DNA of 39,879 bases from NCBI GenBank assembly GCA_008017065.1, contig SSGT01000100.1, positions 1 to 39,879 on the forward strand, written 5' to 3'. How positions within the stretch are numbered: position 1 is the first letter of the stretch; every line of letters starts with the position of its first letter. Source of the DNA: Crocinitomicaceae bacterium. Lineage in GTDB: Bacteria; Bacteroidota; Bacteroidia; Flavobacteriales_D; Crocinitomicaceae. The notes under the pieces were generated by a model that worked only from the letters and a program-made list of their open reading frames with translations, was not told where the DNA came from and ran no database searches. Positions 25,523-34,141 of the stretch are shown in pieces. A program made the translations under genes and the position numbers.

Positions 25523-26299
25523 ATGTTTATAGATACACACACGCATTTGTATTCCGATGCTTTTGCTGCGGATCGTGCGGAAATGATTCAACGAGCGCTC
25601 GATGCAGGCGTACACAATATGTTGCTCCCAAACATTGATGTAGATTCAATAGAAGGAATGTTTGCTCTTGAAAATCAGTTTCCCAACGTATGTCACGCGA
25701 TGATGGGTTTGCATCCAACTTCGGTTGGAGCGGATTTTGAAGCACAATTGGCAACAATGAAATCCCATTTAGAAGCACGAAAATTTATTGCAATCGGTGA
25801 AATCGGAATTGATCTGTATTGGGAAACCAAGTTTCGAGCGCAACAAATCGAGGCATTTATCCGACAGATCGAATGGGCAAAATCGATGGATTTACCCATT
25901 GTAATTCATGCACGAAACTCGTTTCCTGAAATCTTTGACGTATTAGACCAACACAACGATGAACGTTTACGCGGTGTGTTTCATTGTTTCACAGGTACGC
26001 TGGAAGATGCTCAAAAAATTCAAACGTATGGTGGGTTTTTGTTTGGTTTAGGGGGTGTATTGACCTTTAAAAAATCGGGTCTAGATGAAGTTGTAAAGCA
26101 GTTGCCATTGGAACAATTGGTGCTTGAGACGGATTCCCCGTATTTGGCGCCAACTCCGCATCGAGGTAAGCGAAATGAAAGTGCGTATATATCGCTAATA
26201 GCGGACACGCTTGCGTCAATTTTTGAGACCTCCGTTGCAAATATCGCGACAGAAACCACGCGAAACGCCGAAAAGCTATTTTTCAACTCCAATAAGTAG
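25523..26299 (+). CDS. tatD: TatD family metal-dependent deoxyribonuclease
   Basis: A 258-residue TatD-family hydrolase with a TIM-barrel metal site: HTHLYSD at the N-terminus, GLHPTSVG, the bridging Glu in IGEIGIDLYW, IVIHARNSF, FHCFTGTLEDA, and the late metal Asp in LETDSPYLAPTPHRGKRNE. Members are divalent-metal nucleases acting on DNA 3' ends and sometimes on D-aminoacyl-tRNA. It lies 8 bases after the small lipoprotein gene and 2 bases before asparaginase, so the three form a tight plus-strand unit. Length is normal. Its exact physiological substrate is not resolved by sequence. Confidence 0.93.
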   Translation: MFIDTHTHLYSDAFAADRAEMIQRALDAGVHNMLLPNIDVDSIEGMFALENQFPNVCHAMMGLHPTSVGADFEAQLATMKSHLEARKFIAIGEIGIDLYWETKFRAQQIEAFIRQIEWAKSMDLPIVIHARNSFPEIFDVLDQHNDERLRGVFHCFTGTLEDAQKIQTYGGFLFGLGGVLTFKKSGLDEVVKQLPLEQLVLETDSPYLAPTPHRGKRNESAYISLIADTLASIFETSVANIATETTRNAEKLFFNSNK

Positions 26300-26301
26300 C
26301 C

Positions 26302-27327
26302 ATGCAAAAGCCAAGTGTTTTAATGATTTACACCGGTGGAACGATCGGTATGATTAACGACCCGAAAACGGGCGTGTTGAAAGCTTTTGATTTCAAACAT
26401 CTGTCGAATCAGATTCCCGAGTTGGATCGGTTGAACGTAAAACTAACTGCAATTTCGTTTGAAAAACCGGTTGATTCTTCGGAAATGAATCCTGAAAAAT
26501 GGGCTGAAATAGCACAGATTGTATTTGAAAACTATGAATCTTACGATGGATTTGTGATTTTACATGGTTCCGATACGATGGCGTTTACTGCTTCGGCGTT
26601 GAGTTTCATGTTGCAGGGACTTTCTAAACCAGTGATACTTACAGGTTCACAGTTACCAATTGGTACAATTCGAACGGATGGAAAAGAGAATTTAATTACA
26701 TCCATCGAAATTGCCGCTGCAAAAGATCCCGCTGGAAATCCACGGATTCAAGAAGTTGTGATTTATTTTGAGTATTCGTTGTATCGTGGTAACAGAACTT
26801 CGAAGATTTCTGCGACTGAATTTGAGGCTTTTAGTTCACCCAACTATCCAGAATTGGCAGTAGCGGGCGTGTCTATTCGTTATCAGCTAGAGCCAAAAAT
26901 TGAACAACGAGAATTGAGCTTGTTTACCGCGTTTGATAATCGTGTCGCTTTGCTGAAGATTTTTCCGGGGTTTAATGTGGAAGTTTACAAGAGTTTGTTT
27001 GATTTTAAATTGGTTAAGGGAATTATTATTGAAACATTTGGCGCGGGTAATGCACCCTCCGGCGAACTTTTTTCTGAATTAATTCAATCCTATATCTCGG
27101 AAGGGGGAATAGTTTTAAATATAACGCAATGCAGCACAGGAAGTGTTGAACAAGGTCGTTATGAAACGAGTTCGTTTTTTCAAGCGGCTGGTGTAATCGG
27201 TGGTTTTGATTTGACAACGGAAGCAGCTGTAACGAAAATGATGTACGCGTTGGGCAAATATTCAAATCCGATCGAAATTCGCGAAGTACTTGAGAAAGAT
27301 TTGAACGGCGAAATGACATTGTCATAG
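26302..27327 (+). CDS. ansA: Type I (cytoplasmic) L-asparaginase
   Basis: A 341-residue asparaginase that hydrolyses asparagine to aspartate and ammonia. Both catalytic-Thr motifs are visible: IYTGGTIGMI at the N-terminus and ILHGSDTMAFTASALSFM, followed by ILTGSQLPIGTIRTDGKENL. No signal peptide is present, which fits the low-affinity cytoplasmic type I enzyme rather than the periplasmic type II. It is the last gene of the lipoprotein-tatD-ansA unit, with 2 bases separating it from tatD. The tRNA-Ser promoter lies just downstream. Confidence 0.93.
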   Translation: MQKPSVLMIYTGGTIGMINDPKTGVLKAFDFKHLSNQIPELDRLNVKLTAISFEKPVDSSEMNPEKWAEIAQIVFENYESYDGFVILHGSDTMAFTASALSFMLQGLSKPVILTGSQLPIGTIRTDGKENLITSIEIAAAKDPAGNPRIQEVVIYFEYSLYRGNRTSKISATEFEAFSSPNYPELAVAGVSIRYQLEPKIEQRELSLFTAFDNRVALLKIFPGFNVEVYKSLFDFKLVKGIIIETFGAGNAPSGELFSELIQSYISEGGIVLNITQCSTGSVEQGRYETSSFFQAAGVIGGFDLTTEAAVTKMMYALGKYSNPIEIREVLEKDLNGEMTLS

Positions 27328-27354
27328 ATTACGTGCGTTTTTAAAATATATTCC

Positions 27355-27362
27355 TATCTTTG
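27355..27362 (+). promoter_or_regulatory. Promoter -7 element (TATCTTTG) of tRNA-Ser
   Basis: TATCTTTG matches TAnnTTTG and lies 40 bases before the mature tRNA 5' end, giving a short 5' leader. It is the only recognisable promoter element between ansA and the tRNA. Confidence 0.55.
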
Positions 27363-27402
27363 CGCTCCCTTCTAGATGAGGTTTTTATCGGAAGTAGAAT
27401 TA

Positions 27403-27490
27403 GGAGAGGTGTCCGAGTGGTTGAAGGAGCACGCCTGGAAAGTGTGTATACGCCTAAAGTGTATCGCGGGTTCGAATCCCGCTCTCTCCG
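27403..27490 (+). tRNA. tRNA-Ser (anticodon GGA)
   Basis: An 88-base cloverleaf. The acceptor stem pairs GGAGAGG (27403-27409) with TCTCTCC (27483-27489), with one G-U pair and discriminator G27490. The anticodon stem CACGC/GTGTG encloses the loop CTGGAAA with anticodon GGA at 27437-27439, reading UCC and UCU serine codons. The T arm GCGGG-TTCGAAT-CCCGC is canonical, and the long variable arm (about 27447-27465) is the serine hallmark. CCA is not encoded, so it is added after transcription. Confidence 0.97.
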
Positions 27491-27503
27491 CAAATGAGTA
27501 AAG

Positions 27504-27533
27504 AGTCTTGAGTTTTTTCAAGGCTTTTTTTTT
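27504..27533 (+). terminator. Intrinsic terminator after tRNA-Ser
   Basis: AGTCTTGA (27504-27511) pairs with TCAAGGCT (27518-27525) over eight pairs including one G-U, followed by a run of nine T. It lies 13 bases after the tRNA. Confidence 0.88.
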
Positions 27534-27670
27534 GGAATAAAGCGGGATGAGAACCTGGTTCGAGCCGGAACGCAGTGGAGCCCATCATTTTTAAAATTTC
27601 ACTTTTTTCATCTGTGGCATGTTACTTTTTGGGTTTTTTGACATTCTTGTTGTATCTAATTCAAAGAGCT

Positions 27671-28825
27671 ATGAAAAAGTTGGTATTTAGTTGTTTTGCA
27701 ATCGTTTATTTGTCTTTCAATGGATTTGCAACGGAGATGAGGTTGGCGCAAGAAATTGTGGCTCAAACGGAAATTCAACGCCCACGATATGTGTTGAAGA
27801 CCGGCGCTTTGAAAGTTGCAGTTTTCAACATGCCTTTTGGAGAAAGTTACTTGATTTCGGAGAAAGATAAATTGTTCCTAAAGACGGCGGATGTGCGCAT
27901 GATTGAATTGGTTTTTTCTGATTTTCCGAAAGGGGAAGATTTAAAGAAATTGAATTTGAATCGAATCAAAGAAGTTGAAAGTTGGAGAAAAACGTTGGTC
28001 TCCAATCCTGAAATTACGTGGAAAATTATTCGACAAACCGATTGTACGAACGAAGCGGAAGCGAAAACACTGTTTCACGGAGTCGTCATTCATTACAAAG
28101 GTCCACAAACGGAAGAAGATCGAATTTTAGAATTCACTACGACGATGAGGTTTTTACCGCTCGAAGAAGAAATCAAAGATCCGGTGAAATTGAGAAAAAG
28201 TCTTCCCGATTCCACGATTTTCAAGGTCTTAGAACGCAATAAGCAATGGAAAAAAATGGCAGTCGTTGCAGATTTGACAGGATCCATGTCACCTTATACC
28301 GCGCAATTGGTTCTTTGGTTTAAATTGAAAACCAAGGATCAACGAATTCAAGATTTGATTTTTTTCAACGACGGAGATAAAACACCCGATGCGAAGAAAG
28401 TAATCGGAAAAACCGGTGGAATTTATCACGGCAAAGGCAATAATTACAAACAAGTGCGCGAACTTGCACTTAAAACAATCCAAGGAGGATGTGGAGGAGA
28501 CGCTCCAGAAAATAATTGTGAAGCGTTACTTTTTGCCCTAGAAAATGCACCCGATGCGGAAGAATATATTTTAATAGCCGACAATTTTGCACCGATAAAA
28601 GACGCTATTTTAATGAATCAGATCCATAAACCTATTCGCATTATTTTGTGTGGAACTTCTTACGGAATCAACCTTCAATACTTGAATTTAGCTCGAAAAA
28701 CAGGCGGTTCGGTGCATACGATGGAGTCCGATTTGGTTGATTTAATCAAAATGAATGAAGGCGAAAAGTTTACGTTTATGAAGCAGAAATTCATCATTAA
28801 AAACGGGGTAATTGTCAAAGGTTGA
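27671..28825 (+). CDS. Exported protein with a von Willebrand A-like domain
   Basis: A 384-residue protein with a signal peptide (about 1-20, MKKLVFSCFAIVYLSFNGFA). The frame is open 32 codons further upstream, but the ATG at 27671 gives the clean signal peptide. Residues about 30-190 are an unassigned region with conserved-looking charged helices. Residues about 197-365 look like a von Willebrand A fold: VVADLTGSMSPYTAQLV carries an Asp201-x-Thr203-x-Ser205 variant of the metal-ion-dependent adhesion motif, followed by the strands DLIFFNDG and EEYILIADN and the RIILCGTSYGIN strand. It could bind a partner through a metal ion in the periplasm. I do not recognise a named family, and neighbours give no hint of the process. 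Confidence 0.72.
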   Translation: MKKLVFSCFAIVYLSFNGFATEMRLAQEIVAQTEIQRPRYVLKTGALKVAVFNMPFGESYLISEKDKLFLKTADVRMIELVFSDFPKGEDLKKLNLNRIKEVESWRKTLVSNPEITWKIIRQTDCTNEAEAKTLFHGVVIHYKGPQTEEDRILEFTTTMRFLPLEEEIKDPVKLRKSLPDSTIFKVLERNKQWKKMAVVADLTGSMSPYTAQLVLWFKLKTKDQRIQDLIFFNDGDKTPDAKKVIGKTGGIYHGKGNNYKQVRELALKTIQGGCGGDAPENNCEALLFALENAPDAEEYILIADNFAPIKDAILMNQIHKPIRIILCGTSYGINLQYLNLARKTGGSVHTMESDLVDLIKMNEGEKFTFMKQKFIIKNGVIVKG

Positions 28826-28858
28826 TGCTTTTTAACCTCTTTTTTTGTAAAATTGTGC

Positions 28859-29500
28859 ATGAATCCCTTGGTAGATACGTATTTTGAAAAAGACCTGAAG
28901 TGGCACAAAGAATTGATGCAATTGCGCAGTATTGTGTTGGAATGTCAACTCACTGAAACCTTGAAATGGGGTTCGCCATGTTACATGTATCAAAACTCGA
29001 ATGTGTTGATTTTAGGTGAATTCAAGGCACATTGTGTTATAAGTTTTTTCAAAGGAGCGCTGTTGCAGGATGAGTCCAATTTGCTGCAAAAACCAGGTGA
29101 AAATTCGCAGGCAACCCGCACGATTTATTTTACAAGTAGTGAAGAAATTTTAGTAGCCGAAAAAATTTTGAAAGCACTGATTTATCAGGCAATAGAAGTA
29201 GAAAAAGCAGGTTTGAAGGTTGAACTAAAGAAACACGATGCGTATGAATTGCCAACAGAATTGAAAGAAATTTTTGAGAATGACCATGCGTTCAAAACTG
29301 CATTTTTGGCTTTGACGCCAGGAAGACAACGAGCCTATCTTCTTCATTTTTCAGCAGCCAAACAAGCACAAACACGGATCAATAGAATTCAAAAAAGTCG
29401 GCCGTCCATTTTGGCAGGTCGAGGAATCAACGATTGTACGTGTGGATTATCTAAAAAAATGCCGTACTGTGATGGTTCGCATAAGGTGTTGAATACTTGA
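28859..29500 (+). CDS. DUF1801/YdeI family protein with C-terminal CDGSH iron-sulfur motif
   Basis: A 213-residue cytoplasmic protein (ATG at 28859-28861, MNPLVDTYFEKD; a TTG two codons upstream is ignored). The N-terminal DUF1801 region (about 10-115) includes ETLKWGSPCYMYQN and VISFFKGALLQD. The YdeI/OmpD-associated helical region follows (about 130-182, LKEIFENDHAFKTAFLALTP, with LTPGRQRAYLLHFSAAKQ). The last 25 residues add a complete CDGSH signature, DCTCGLSKKMPYCDGSHK, with Cys193, Cys195, Cys204 and His208 in the C-x-C-x2-S-x3-P-x-C-D-G-S-H spacing that binds [2Fe-2S]. This suggests a redox or iron-sensing add-on. Function is unknown. Confidence 0.85.
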   Translation: MNPLVDTYFEKDLKWHKELMQLRSIVLECQLTETLKWGSPCYMYQNSNVLILGEFKAHCVISFFKGALLQDESNLLQKPGENSQATRTIYFTSSEEILVAEKILKALIYQAIEVEKAGLKVELKKHDAYELPTELKEIFENDHAFKTAFLALTPGRQRAYLLHFSAAKQAQTRINRIQKSRPSILAGRGINDCTCGLSKKMPYCDGSHKVLNT

Positions 29501-29540
29501 AATTAACAATTGATTTATGCAGTTTTTTTGAAATTTTTCC

Positions 29541-29576
29541 ACAAAAAAAATCCGCCTTCCAACTAGAAAGCGGATT
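29541..29576 (-). terminator. Intrinsic terminator of gcvP
   Basis: On the minus strand AATCCGC (29570-29576 as read) pairs with GCGGATT (29549-29555), with an additional inner TTC/GAA pairing (29557-29559 with 29566-29568) across one mismatch. A run of eight to nine T follows. It lies 26 bases beyond the gcvP stop. On the plus strand there is no T-run, so it is directional. Confidence 0.88.
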
Positions 29577-29601
29577 CTAAATCCAACTGTTTGTTTAAAA
29601 T

Positions 29602-32472
29602 TTAATCTTCAATTACTGCGTAGCTTTCAACGCTCGGACAAGAACAAACCAAGTTTCTATCTCCAAACGCATTGTCAACACGGCGAACAGGAACCCAGTA
29701 TTTGAATTCTTTCAAGTATGCAACTGGATACGCTGCTTCTTGCGGTGTGTAAGGATATGTCCATTCGCGGTTGATGATACAATCTGCAGTGTGAGGAGCA
29801 TTTTTCAACAAGTTGTTTACTTTGTCTGCTTTTCCTGATTCGATGTCAGCGATTTCTTTGCGGATTTTGATCATTGCTTCGATGAAACGATCCAATTCTG
29901 CTTTGTCTTCACTTTCTGTTGGTTCAATCATCAACGTTCCTGCCACAGGGAAAGAAACGGTTGGTGCGTGGAATCCAAAATCAATCAAACGTTTTGCCAT
30001 ATCGGCAACTTCAACTTCTGCTGTTTTTTTGAAATCACGACAATCCAAGATCAACTCGTGTGCAACAGTTCCGTTTGAACCCGTATATAAAATATCGTAA
30101 TGTCCTTTCAACGACGCTGCGATGTAATTTGCATTCAAAATCGCGTTTTCAGTAGATTCTCTCAATCCTTTTGCACCCAACATTTTGATGTATCCGTAAG
30201 AAATCAACAAAATCAAGGCACTTCCATAAGGAGCAGATGACACTGCGTGAATCGCTTTTTCGCCACCAGCTTGGATCAATTCACTTCCGGGCAAGAAAGG
30301 TGCTAAATGCGCTGCAACACCGATTGGTCCCATTCCTGGTCCACCACCTCCGTGAGGAATCGCAAACGTTTTATGTAAGTTTAAGTGGCAAACGTCTGCA
30401 CCAATGTTTCCTGGATTAGTCAATCCAACTTGTGCATTCATGTTGGCACCGTCCATATATACTTGTCCGCCATTGTCGTGAATGATGGAAGTAATTTCTT
30501 TGATTCCTTCTTCGAAAACTCCGTGCGTTGAAGGATAAGTAACCATCAAACCAGCCAACGTATCTTTTAATTCTTCCGCTTTCGCTTTCAATGCAGGAAT
30601 GTCTATATTTCCATTTTCATCACAACCGGTAACTACTACTTCAAAACCAGCCATCACCGCAGATGCAGGATTGGTACCGTGTGCCGATGAAGGAATAATC
30701 ATGTGTTTTCTGTTGAAATCACCATTCGCTTCGTGGAACGCTTTGATGACCATCAAACCAGCGTATTCCCCTTGTGCACCCGAGTTTGGTTGCAAAGAAA
30801 CTGCCGTAAATCCGGTTGACTCACATAAATCTTTTTCCAATTGACGCAACATGACGTGGTATCCAGTTGCTTGTTCTACTGGACAAAATGGGTGCATGTT
30901 TGCAAATTGTGGATTTGTGATTGGCATCAATTCAGACGCTGCATTTAATTTCATGGTACAAGATCCGAGAGCAATCATGCTGTGAACCAACGAAATATCT
31001 TTGTTTTCCAACAATTTCAAGTAACGCATCATTTGCGATTCTGAATGGTGTTTGTTGAACGTTGGATGCGTTAAAATAGCATCTGTTCTTAAATAAGAAT
31101 CAGCAATTTGAATTTCATTAATCAATGTCGCTTTTTCAACCGTTTTACCATTGACAGAAGCAAAAACACCGATCAAATTATGCACATCGTCTTGCGTGAT
31201 TGATTCACCAAAACTAATGGTAACTTGATTGTCGTTTACATAGCGGAAATTCATTTCTGCTGCTTCCGCTGCTGCTTTTAATGTAGCCGAAGAAACTCCA
31301 GCTGGAAGTTCAATCCAAAGCGTATCGAAATAATCGTTGTTCAACAATTTGTATCCCGCTTTCTCAATTCCATGGGCAGCTGTCACCGCTTTTCCGTGGA
31401 TCGAAGTAGCGATTTCACGCAAACCATGTGGTCCGTGATACACTGCATACATACTTGCCATCACAGCAAGTAATGCTTGCGCAGTACAAATATTTGAAGT
31501 TGCTTTGTCGCGTTTGATGTGTTGCTCACGTGTTTGCAAAGCCATTCTCAAGGCAACGTTGTCGTCAGCATCTCTTGAAACACCGATGATACGTCCTGGA
31601 ATGGTACGTTTGTATTCTTCTTTACAAGCAAAAAATGCAGCGTGTGGTCCACCGTAACCCATTGGTACACCGAAACGTTGAGAAGAACCCAACACCACAT
31701 CAGCGCCCATTGAACCTGGAGATTTTAATAAAACCAATGCCATGATATCGGCAGCAACAGCTACGCGAATTTCACTTGATTTCATGGTTTGGATAAATGC
31801 TTCGATGTTTTTGATACGACCGTAAGCATCTGGATATTGAACGATTGCTCCAAAATAGGTAGCGTCGCCCGTAAACGTTTCAGGGTTTCCGATTGTCAAC
31901 TCAATTCCTAAGTTGGCAGCGCGTCCTTTAATAATGTCGATTGTTTGTGGGAATGCAAATTCAGAAACGAAAAATTTATTTCTTCCTTCTTTGATTTCAT
32001 TTCTGGAGCGTGAATTGTAGAACATGATCATCGCTTCTGCAGCAGCTGTACCTTCGTCCAACAACGATGCGTTTGCGATTTCCATTCCTGTCAAATCCAA
32101 CACCATGGTTTGGAAATTCAATAAAGCTTCCAAACGACCTTGAGAAATTTCAGCTTGGTAGGGCGTGTAAGCCGTGTACCATCCTGGATTTTCTAACACA
32201 TTACGCAAAATAACAGAAGGTACAATCGTATCGTTGTAACCGAGTCCAATGTAGGATTTGAATACGTTGTTTTGTGCACCAATTGCCGTAATGTGTGTCA
32301 GATATTCTTGCTCCGTCATCGCATCGCTGATGTTCAGTTCGCCTTTCAAGCGGATGTGAGCAGGAATTGTTTTGTCAATTAATTCAGAAATGCTGGAAAA
32401 TCCTGTTTTCTCAAGCATTGCTTGTTTTTCGGAGTTGTTCGACCCAATGTGTCTTTCAGAAAATGCGCTCAT
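29602..32472 (-). CDS. gcvP: Glycine dehydrogenase (decarboxylating), P-protein
   Basis: A 956-residue full-length single-chain P-protein of the glycine cleavage system; it decarboxylates glycine with PLP and passes the aminomethyl group to the lipoyl H-protein. The N-terminal half has the inactive-like domain with SYIGLGYNDTIVPSVILRN and NPGWYTAYTPYQAEISQGR. The C-terminal half has the PLP lysine Lys701 in HLNLHKTFAIPHGGGGPGMG. Length is typical of the fused form; some Gram-positives split it in two. The start MSAFSERHIGSNN is standard, with a TATCTTTG on the minus strand at 32503-32510 as candidate -7. The H- and T-protein genes are not in the window, as is common. Confidence 0.97.
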   Translation of the reverse strand: MSAFSERHIGSNNSEKQAMLEKTGFSSISELIDKTIPAHIRLKGELNISDAMTEQEYLTHITAIGAQNNVFKSYIGLGYNDTIVPSVILRNVLENPGWYTAYTPYQAEISQGRLEALLNFQTMVLDLTGMEIANASLLDEGTAAAEAMIMFYNSRSRNEIKEGRNKFFVSEFAFPQTIDIIKGRAANLGIELTIGNPETFTGDATYFGAIVQYPDAYGRIKNIEAFIQTMKSSEIRVAVAADIMALVLLKSPGSMGADVVLGSSQRFGVPMGYGGPHAAFFACKEEYKRTIPGRIIGVSRDADDNVALRMALQTREQHIKRDKATSNICTAQALLAVMASMYAVYHGPHGLREIATSIHGKAVTAAHGIEKAGYKLLNNDYFDTLWIELPAGVSSATLKAAAEAAEMNFRYVNDNQVTISFGESITQDDVHNLIGVFASVNGKTVEKATLINEIQIADSYLRTDAILTHPTFNKHHSESQMMRYLKLLENKDISLVHSMIALGSCTMKLNAASELMPITNPQFANMHPFCPVEQATGYHVMLRQLEKDLCESTGFTAVSLQPNSGAQGEYAGLMVIKAFHEANGDFNRKHMIIPSSAHGTNPASAVMAGFEVVVTGCDENGNIDIPALKAKAEELKDTLAGLMVTYPSTHGVFEEGIKEITSIIHDNGGQVYMDGANMNAQVGLTNPGNIGADVCHLNLHKTFAIPHGGGGPGMGPIGVAAHLAPFLPGSELIQAGGEKAIHAVSSAPYGSALILLISYGYIKMLGAKGLRESTENAILNANYIAASLKGHYDILYTGSNGTVAHELILDCRDFKKTAEVEVADMAKRLIDFGFHAPTVSFPVAGTLMIEPTESEDKAELDRFIEAMIKIRKEIADIESGKADKVNNLLKNAPHTADCIINREWTYPYTPQEAAYPVAYLKEFKYWVPVRRVDNAFGDRNLVCSCPSVESYAVIED

Positions 32473-32502
32473 AGTTTTGATACGTCTTTAAGGATGTGTT
32501 GA

Positions 32503-32510
32503 CAAAGATA
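32503..32510 (-). promoter_or_regulatory. Promoter -7 element (TATCTTTG) of gcvP
   Basis: TATCTTTG on the minus strand matches TAnnTTTG and lies 30 bases before the gcvP ATG. No well-placed -33 TTG is visible, so the call rests on one element. Confidence 0.45.
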
Positions 32511-32622
32511 CAATCATATCTGTTATTATTTGAGATTTTCGGGCGAATTTTCGGAGTGATTTAACTTTAGGAGTTCACGAATCCACGCCGTTGGGGCGTT
32601 ACAATTGACTCACGTAAAATAC

Positions 32623-32636
32623 ATGATTTTTATCAT
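32623..32636. promoter_or_regulatory. Inverted repeat ATGAT-N4-ATCAT, putative Crp/Fnr operator of the paa operon
   Basis: ATGAT-TTTT-ATCAT is a perfect inverted repeat with the spacing of FNR-family sites (TTGAT-N4-ATCAA in Escherichia coli). The same element lies upstream of hemN. Its centre is about 51 bases before the candidate -7 element TTCCTTTG (32681-32688), which would put it near -63, the class I activator position. Confidence 0.6.
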
Positions 32637-32680
32637 ATTTTTCATTGCATTTCGTCATTTCATCAACAAGGCAATTCTTT

Positions 32681-32688
32681 TTCCTTTG
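32681..32688 (+). promoter_or_regulatory. Candidate -7 element (TTCCTTTG) of the paa operon
   Basis: TTCCTTTG is one mismatch from TAnnTTTG and is followed by CAGT. The identical TTCCTTTGCAGT occurs before hemN, at a matching relation to the same inverted repeat but 22 bases closer to it. The resemblance of two independent promoters is the main support. Confidence 0.45.
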
Positions 32689-32741
32689 CAGTATTCGTGA
32701 TTACATTTTTGAATCAACAACTCGTTAATAGCTTTTGGAAT

Positions 32742-33674
32742 ATGAATACGATCGCCCCCGCTATGGAAGAATTGCTGGCTGCATTTGAAGAAAAGATCAA
32801 TGCGGAAGTAAAAATTGAACCCAAAGATTGGATGCCCGAAGAGTATCGACAACATCTAATTCGCCAAATTTCGCAGCATGCACACTCGGAAGTGATTGGT
32901 ATGCAACCCGAGGGAAATTGGATCTCAAGAGCGCCGTCGTTGCGGAGCAAAAAGATCTTGTTGGCAAAAATTCAAGACGAAGGTGGTCACGGATTGTATT
33001 TGTACAGCGCCGCTGAGACCTTGGGAGTAAGCAGAGAACAATTCATCGCCTGGCTGCACGAAGGAAAAGCCAAGTATTCATCCGTATTCAATTATCCAAC
33101 GTTGAATTGGGCAGACGTAGGCGCGATTGGCTGGTTGGTTGACGGGGCGGCGATTACCAATCAAGTTTCTTTGCAACGCACCTCGTATGGACCGTATGCG
33201 CGGGCAATGGTTCGTATTTGTAAAGAAGAATCGTTTCACCAACGTCAAGGGTATGAAATCATGTGGCGCATGATGGAAGGAACCAAAGCGCAGCAACAAA
33301 TGGCGCAAGATGCATTGAATAGATGGTGGTGGCCAGCCTTGATGATGTTTGGACCTCACGATTCAGATTCTCCACATTCAAGTTTGGCTATGAAATGGAA
33401 AATCAAGCGTGAATCCAATGATTATTTGCGTGATAAATTCATCAACAAAACGATTCCTCAGGCTGAATTGATTGGTTTGAAAGTTCCAGATCCAAATTTG
33501 CAATTGATTTCGGAGGGTATTTACAAACACGGTGATATCAATTGGGATGAATTTTGGGAAGTTGTAAAAGGAAACGGACCTTGCAATCAGCAACGTTTGG
33601 AACATCATATCAAAGCCCACAAAGAAGGAGCATGGGTGCGCGCAACAGCGTTGGCTTCCAAATCAAATAACTAG
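32742..33674 (+). CDS. paaA: Phenylacetyl-CoA epoxidase-like di-iron subunit PaaA
   Basis: A 310-residue ferritin-like di-iron oxygenase subunit. It shares with PaaA the N-terminal [21 protein letters not shown], the iron-ligand ExxH helices [20 protein letters not shown] and [13 protein letters not shown], and [16 protein letters not shown]. PaaA oxidises the ring of phenylacetyl-CoA using O2 with electrons from PaaE. The ATG at 32742 is preferred; the frame is open back to a GTG at 32697. It heads a four-gene unit with a GreA-like gene, paaB and paaC. The iron ligands are intact, so the catalytic subunit should be active. No paaE reductase, paaD or paaK is visible nearby, so substrate and electron source remain open. 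Confidence 0.93.
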   Translation: MNTIAPAMEELLAAFEEKINAEVKIEPKDWMPEEYRQHLIRQISQHAHSEVIGMQPEGNWISRAPSLRSKKILLAKIQDEGGHGLYLYSAAETLGVSREQFIAWLHEGKAKYSSVFNYPTLNWADVGAIGWLVDGAAITNQVSLQRTSYGPYARAMVRICKEESFHQRQGYEIMWRMMEGTKAQQQMAQDALNRWWWPALMMFGPHDSDSPHSSLAMKWKIKRESNDYLRDKFINKTIPQAELIGLKVPDPNLQLISEGIYKHGDINWDEFWEVVKGNGPCNQQRLEHHIKAHKEGAWVRATALASKSNN

Positions 33675-33688
33675 TAAAACACAAAGAA

Positions 33689-34132
33689 ATGGACAAACAA
33701 GCTTTACACGCCTTTTTGGTAGAATCGCAACAAGTAATTATTCGCGATTTGGAGGAAAAAATTGCATTGGATTCTTCTATGGCTGACATTGATGAAAACG
33801 ATACGATTGATCCAGAGGATTTGTCGCATCAGGCTGAGTCGGCAACGTTAAAACAACTATTCACACAGAAATTGGCAAAAGCAAAAGCAGACTTGGCAAA
33901 CTTAGAACAGGTAGATTTTTCGGCTAAGACGAGCGCTTTACCGGGTGCTGTTGTTTCGACCGAAAAATTCCATTTTGTGTTGGGATATGCAGCCATTCCG
34001 TTTGAATTTGAAAACAAAACCATCGTGGGTGTTTCCGTTGATTCGCCGATTTTTCCTGAAATCAAGGGGAAACAAATTGGGGATGTGTTTGCTTATTCGG
34101 ACAACACGTATACAATCGTCGAAATTTATTAA
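33689..34132 (+). CDS. GreA/GreB-like transcript cleavage factor, inserted in the paa unit
   Basis: A 147-residue protein. The N-terminal two thirds form a long helical hairpin (about 1-75: ESQQVIIRDLEEKIALDSS, acidic tip DIDENDTIDPEDL, return helix LKQLFTQKLAKAKADLANLE). The C-terminal FKBP-like domain (about 80-147) ends in VSVDSPIFPEIKGKQIGDVFAY followed by TYTIVEIY, matching the SVSSPI-ALIGK-GDVV pattern of GreA/GreB. Those factors enter the RNA polymerase secondary channel and rescue stalled complexes through an acidic tip. It lies 14 bases after paaA and 9 before paaB, so it must be expressed with them. That position is unusual; a specialised paralogue or unrelated passenger are both possible. 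Confidence 0.8.
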   Translation: MDKQALHAFLVESQQVIIRDLEEKIALDSSMADIDENDTIDPEDLSHQAESATLKQLFTQKLAKAKADLANLEQVDFSAKTSALPGAVVSTEKFHFVLGYAAIPFEFENKTIVGVSVDSPIFPEIKGKQIGDVFAYSDNTYTIVEIY

Positions 34133-34141
34133 GGTAAGAAT

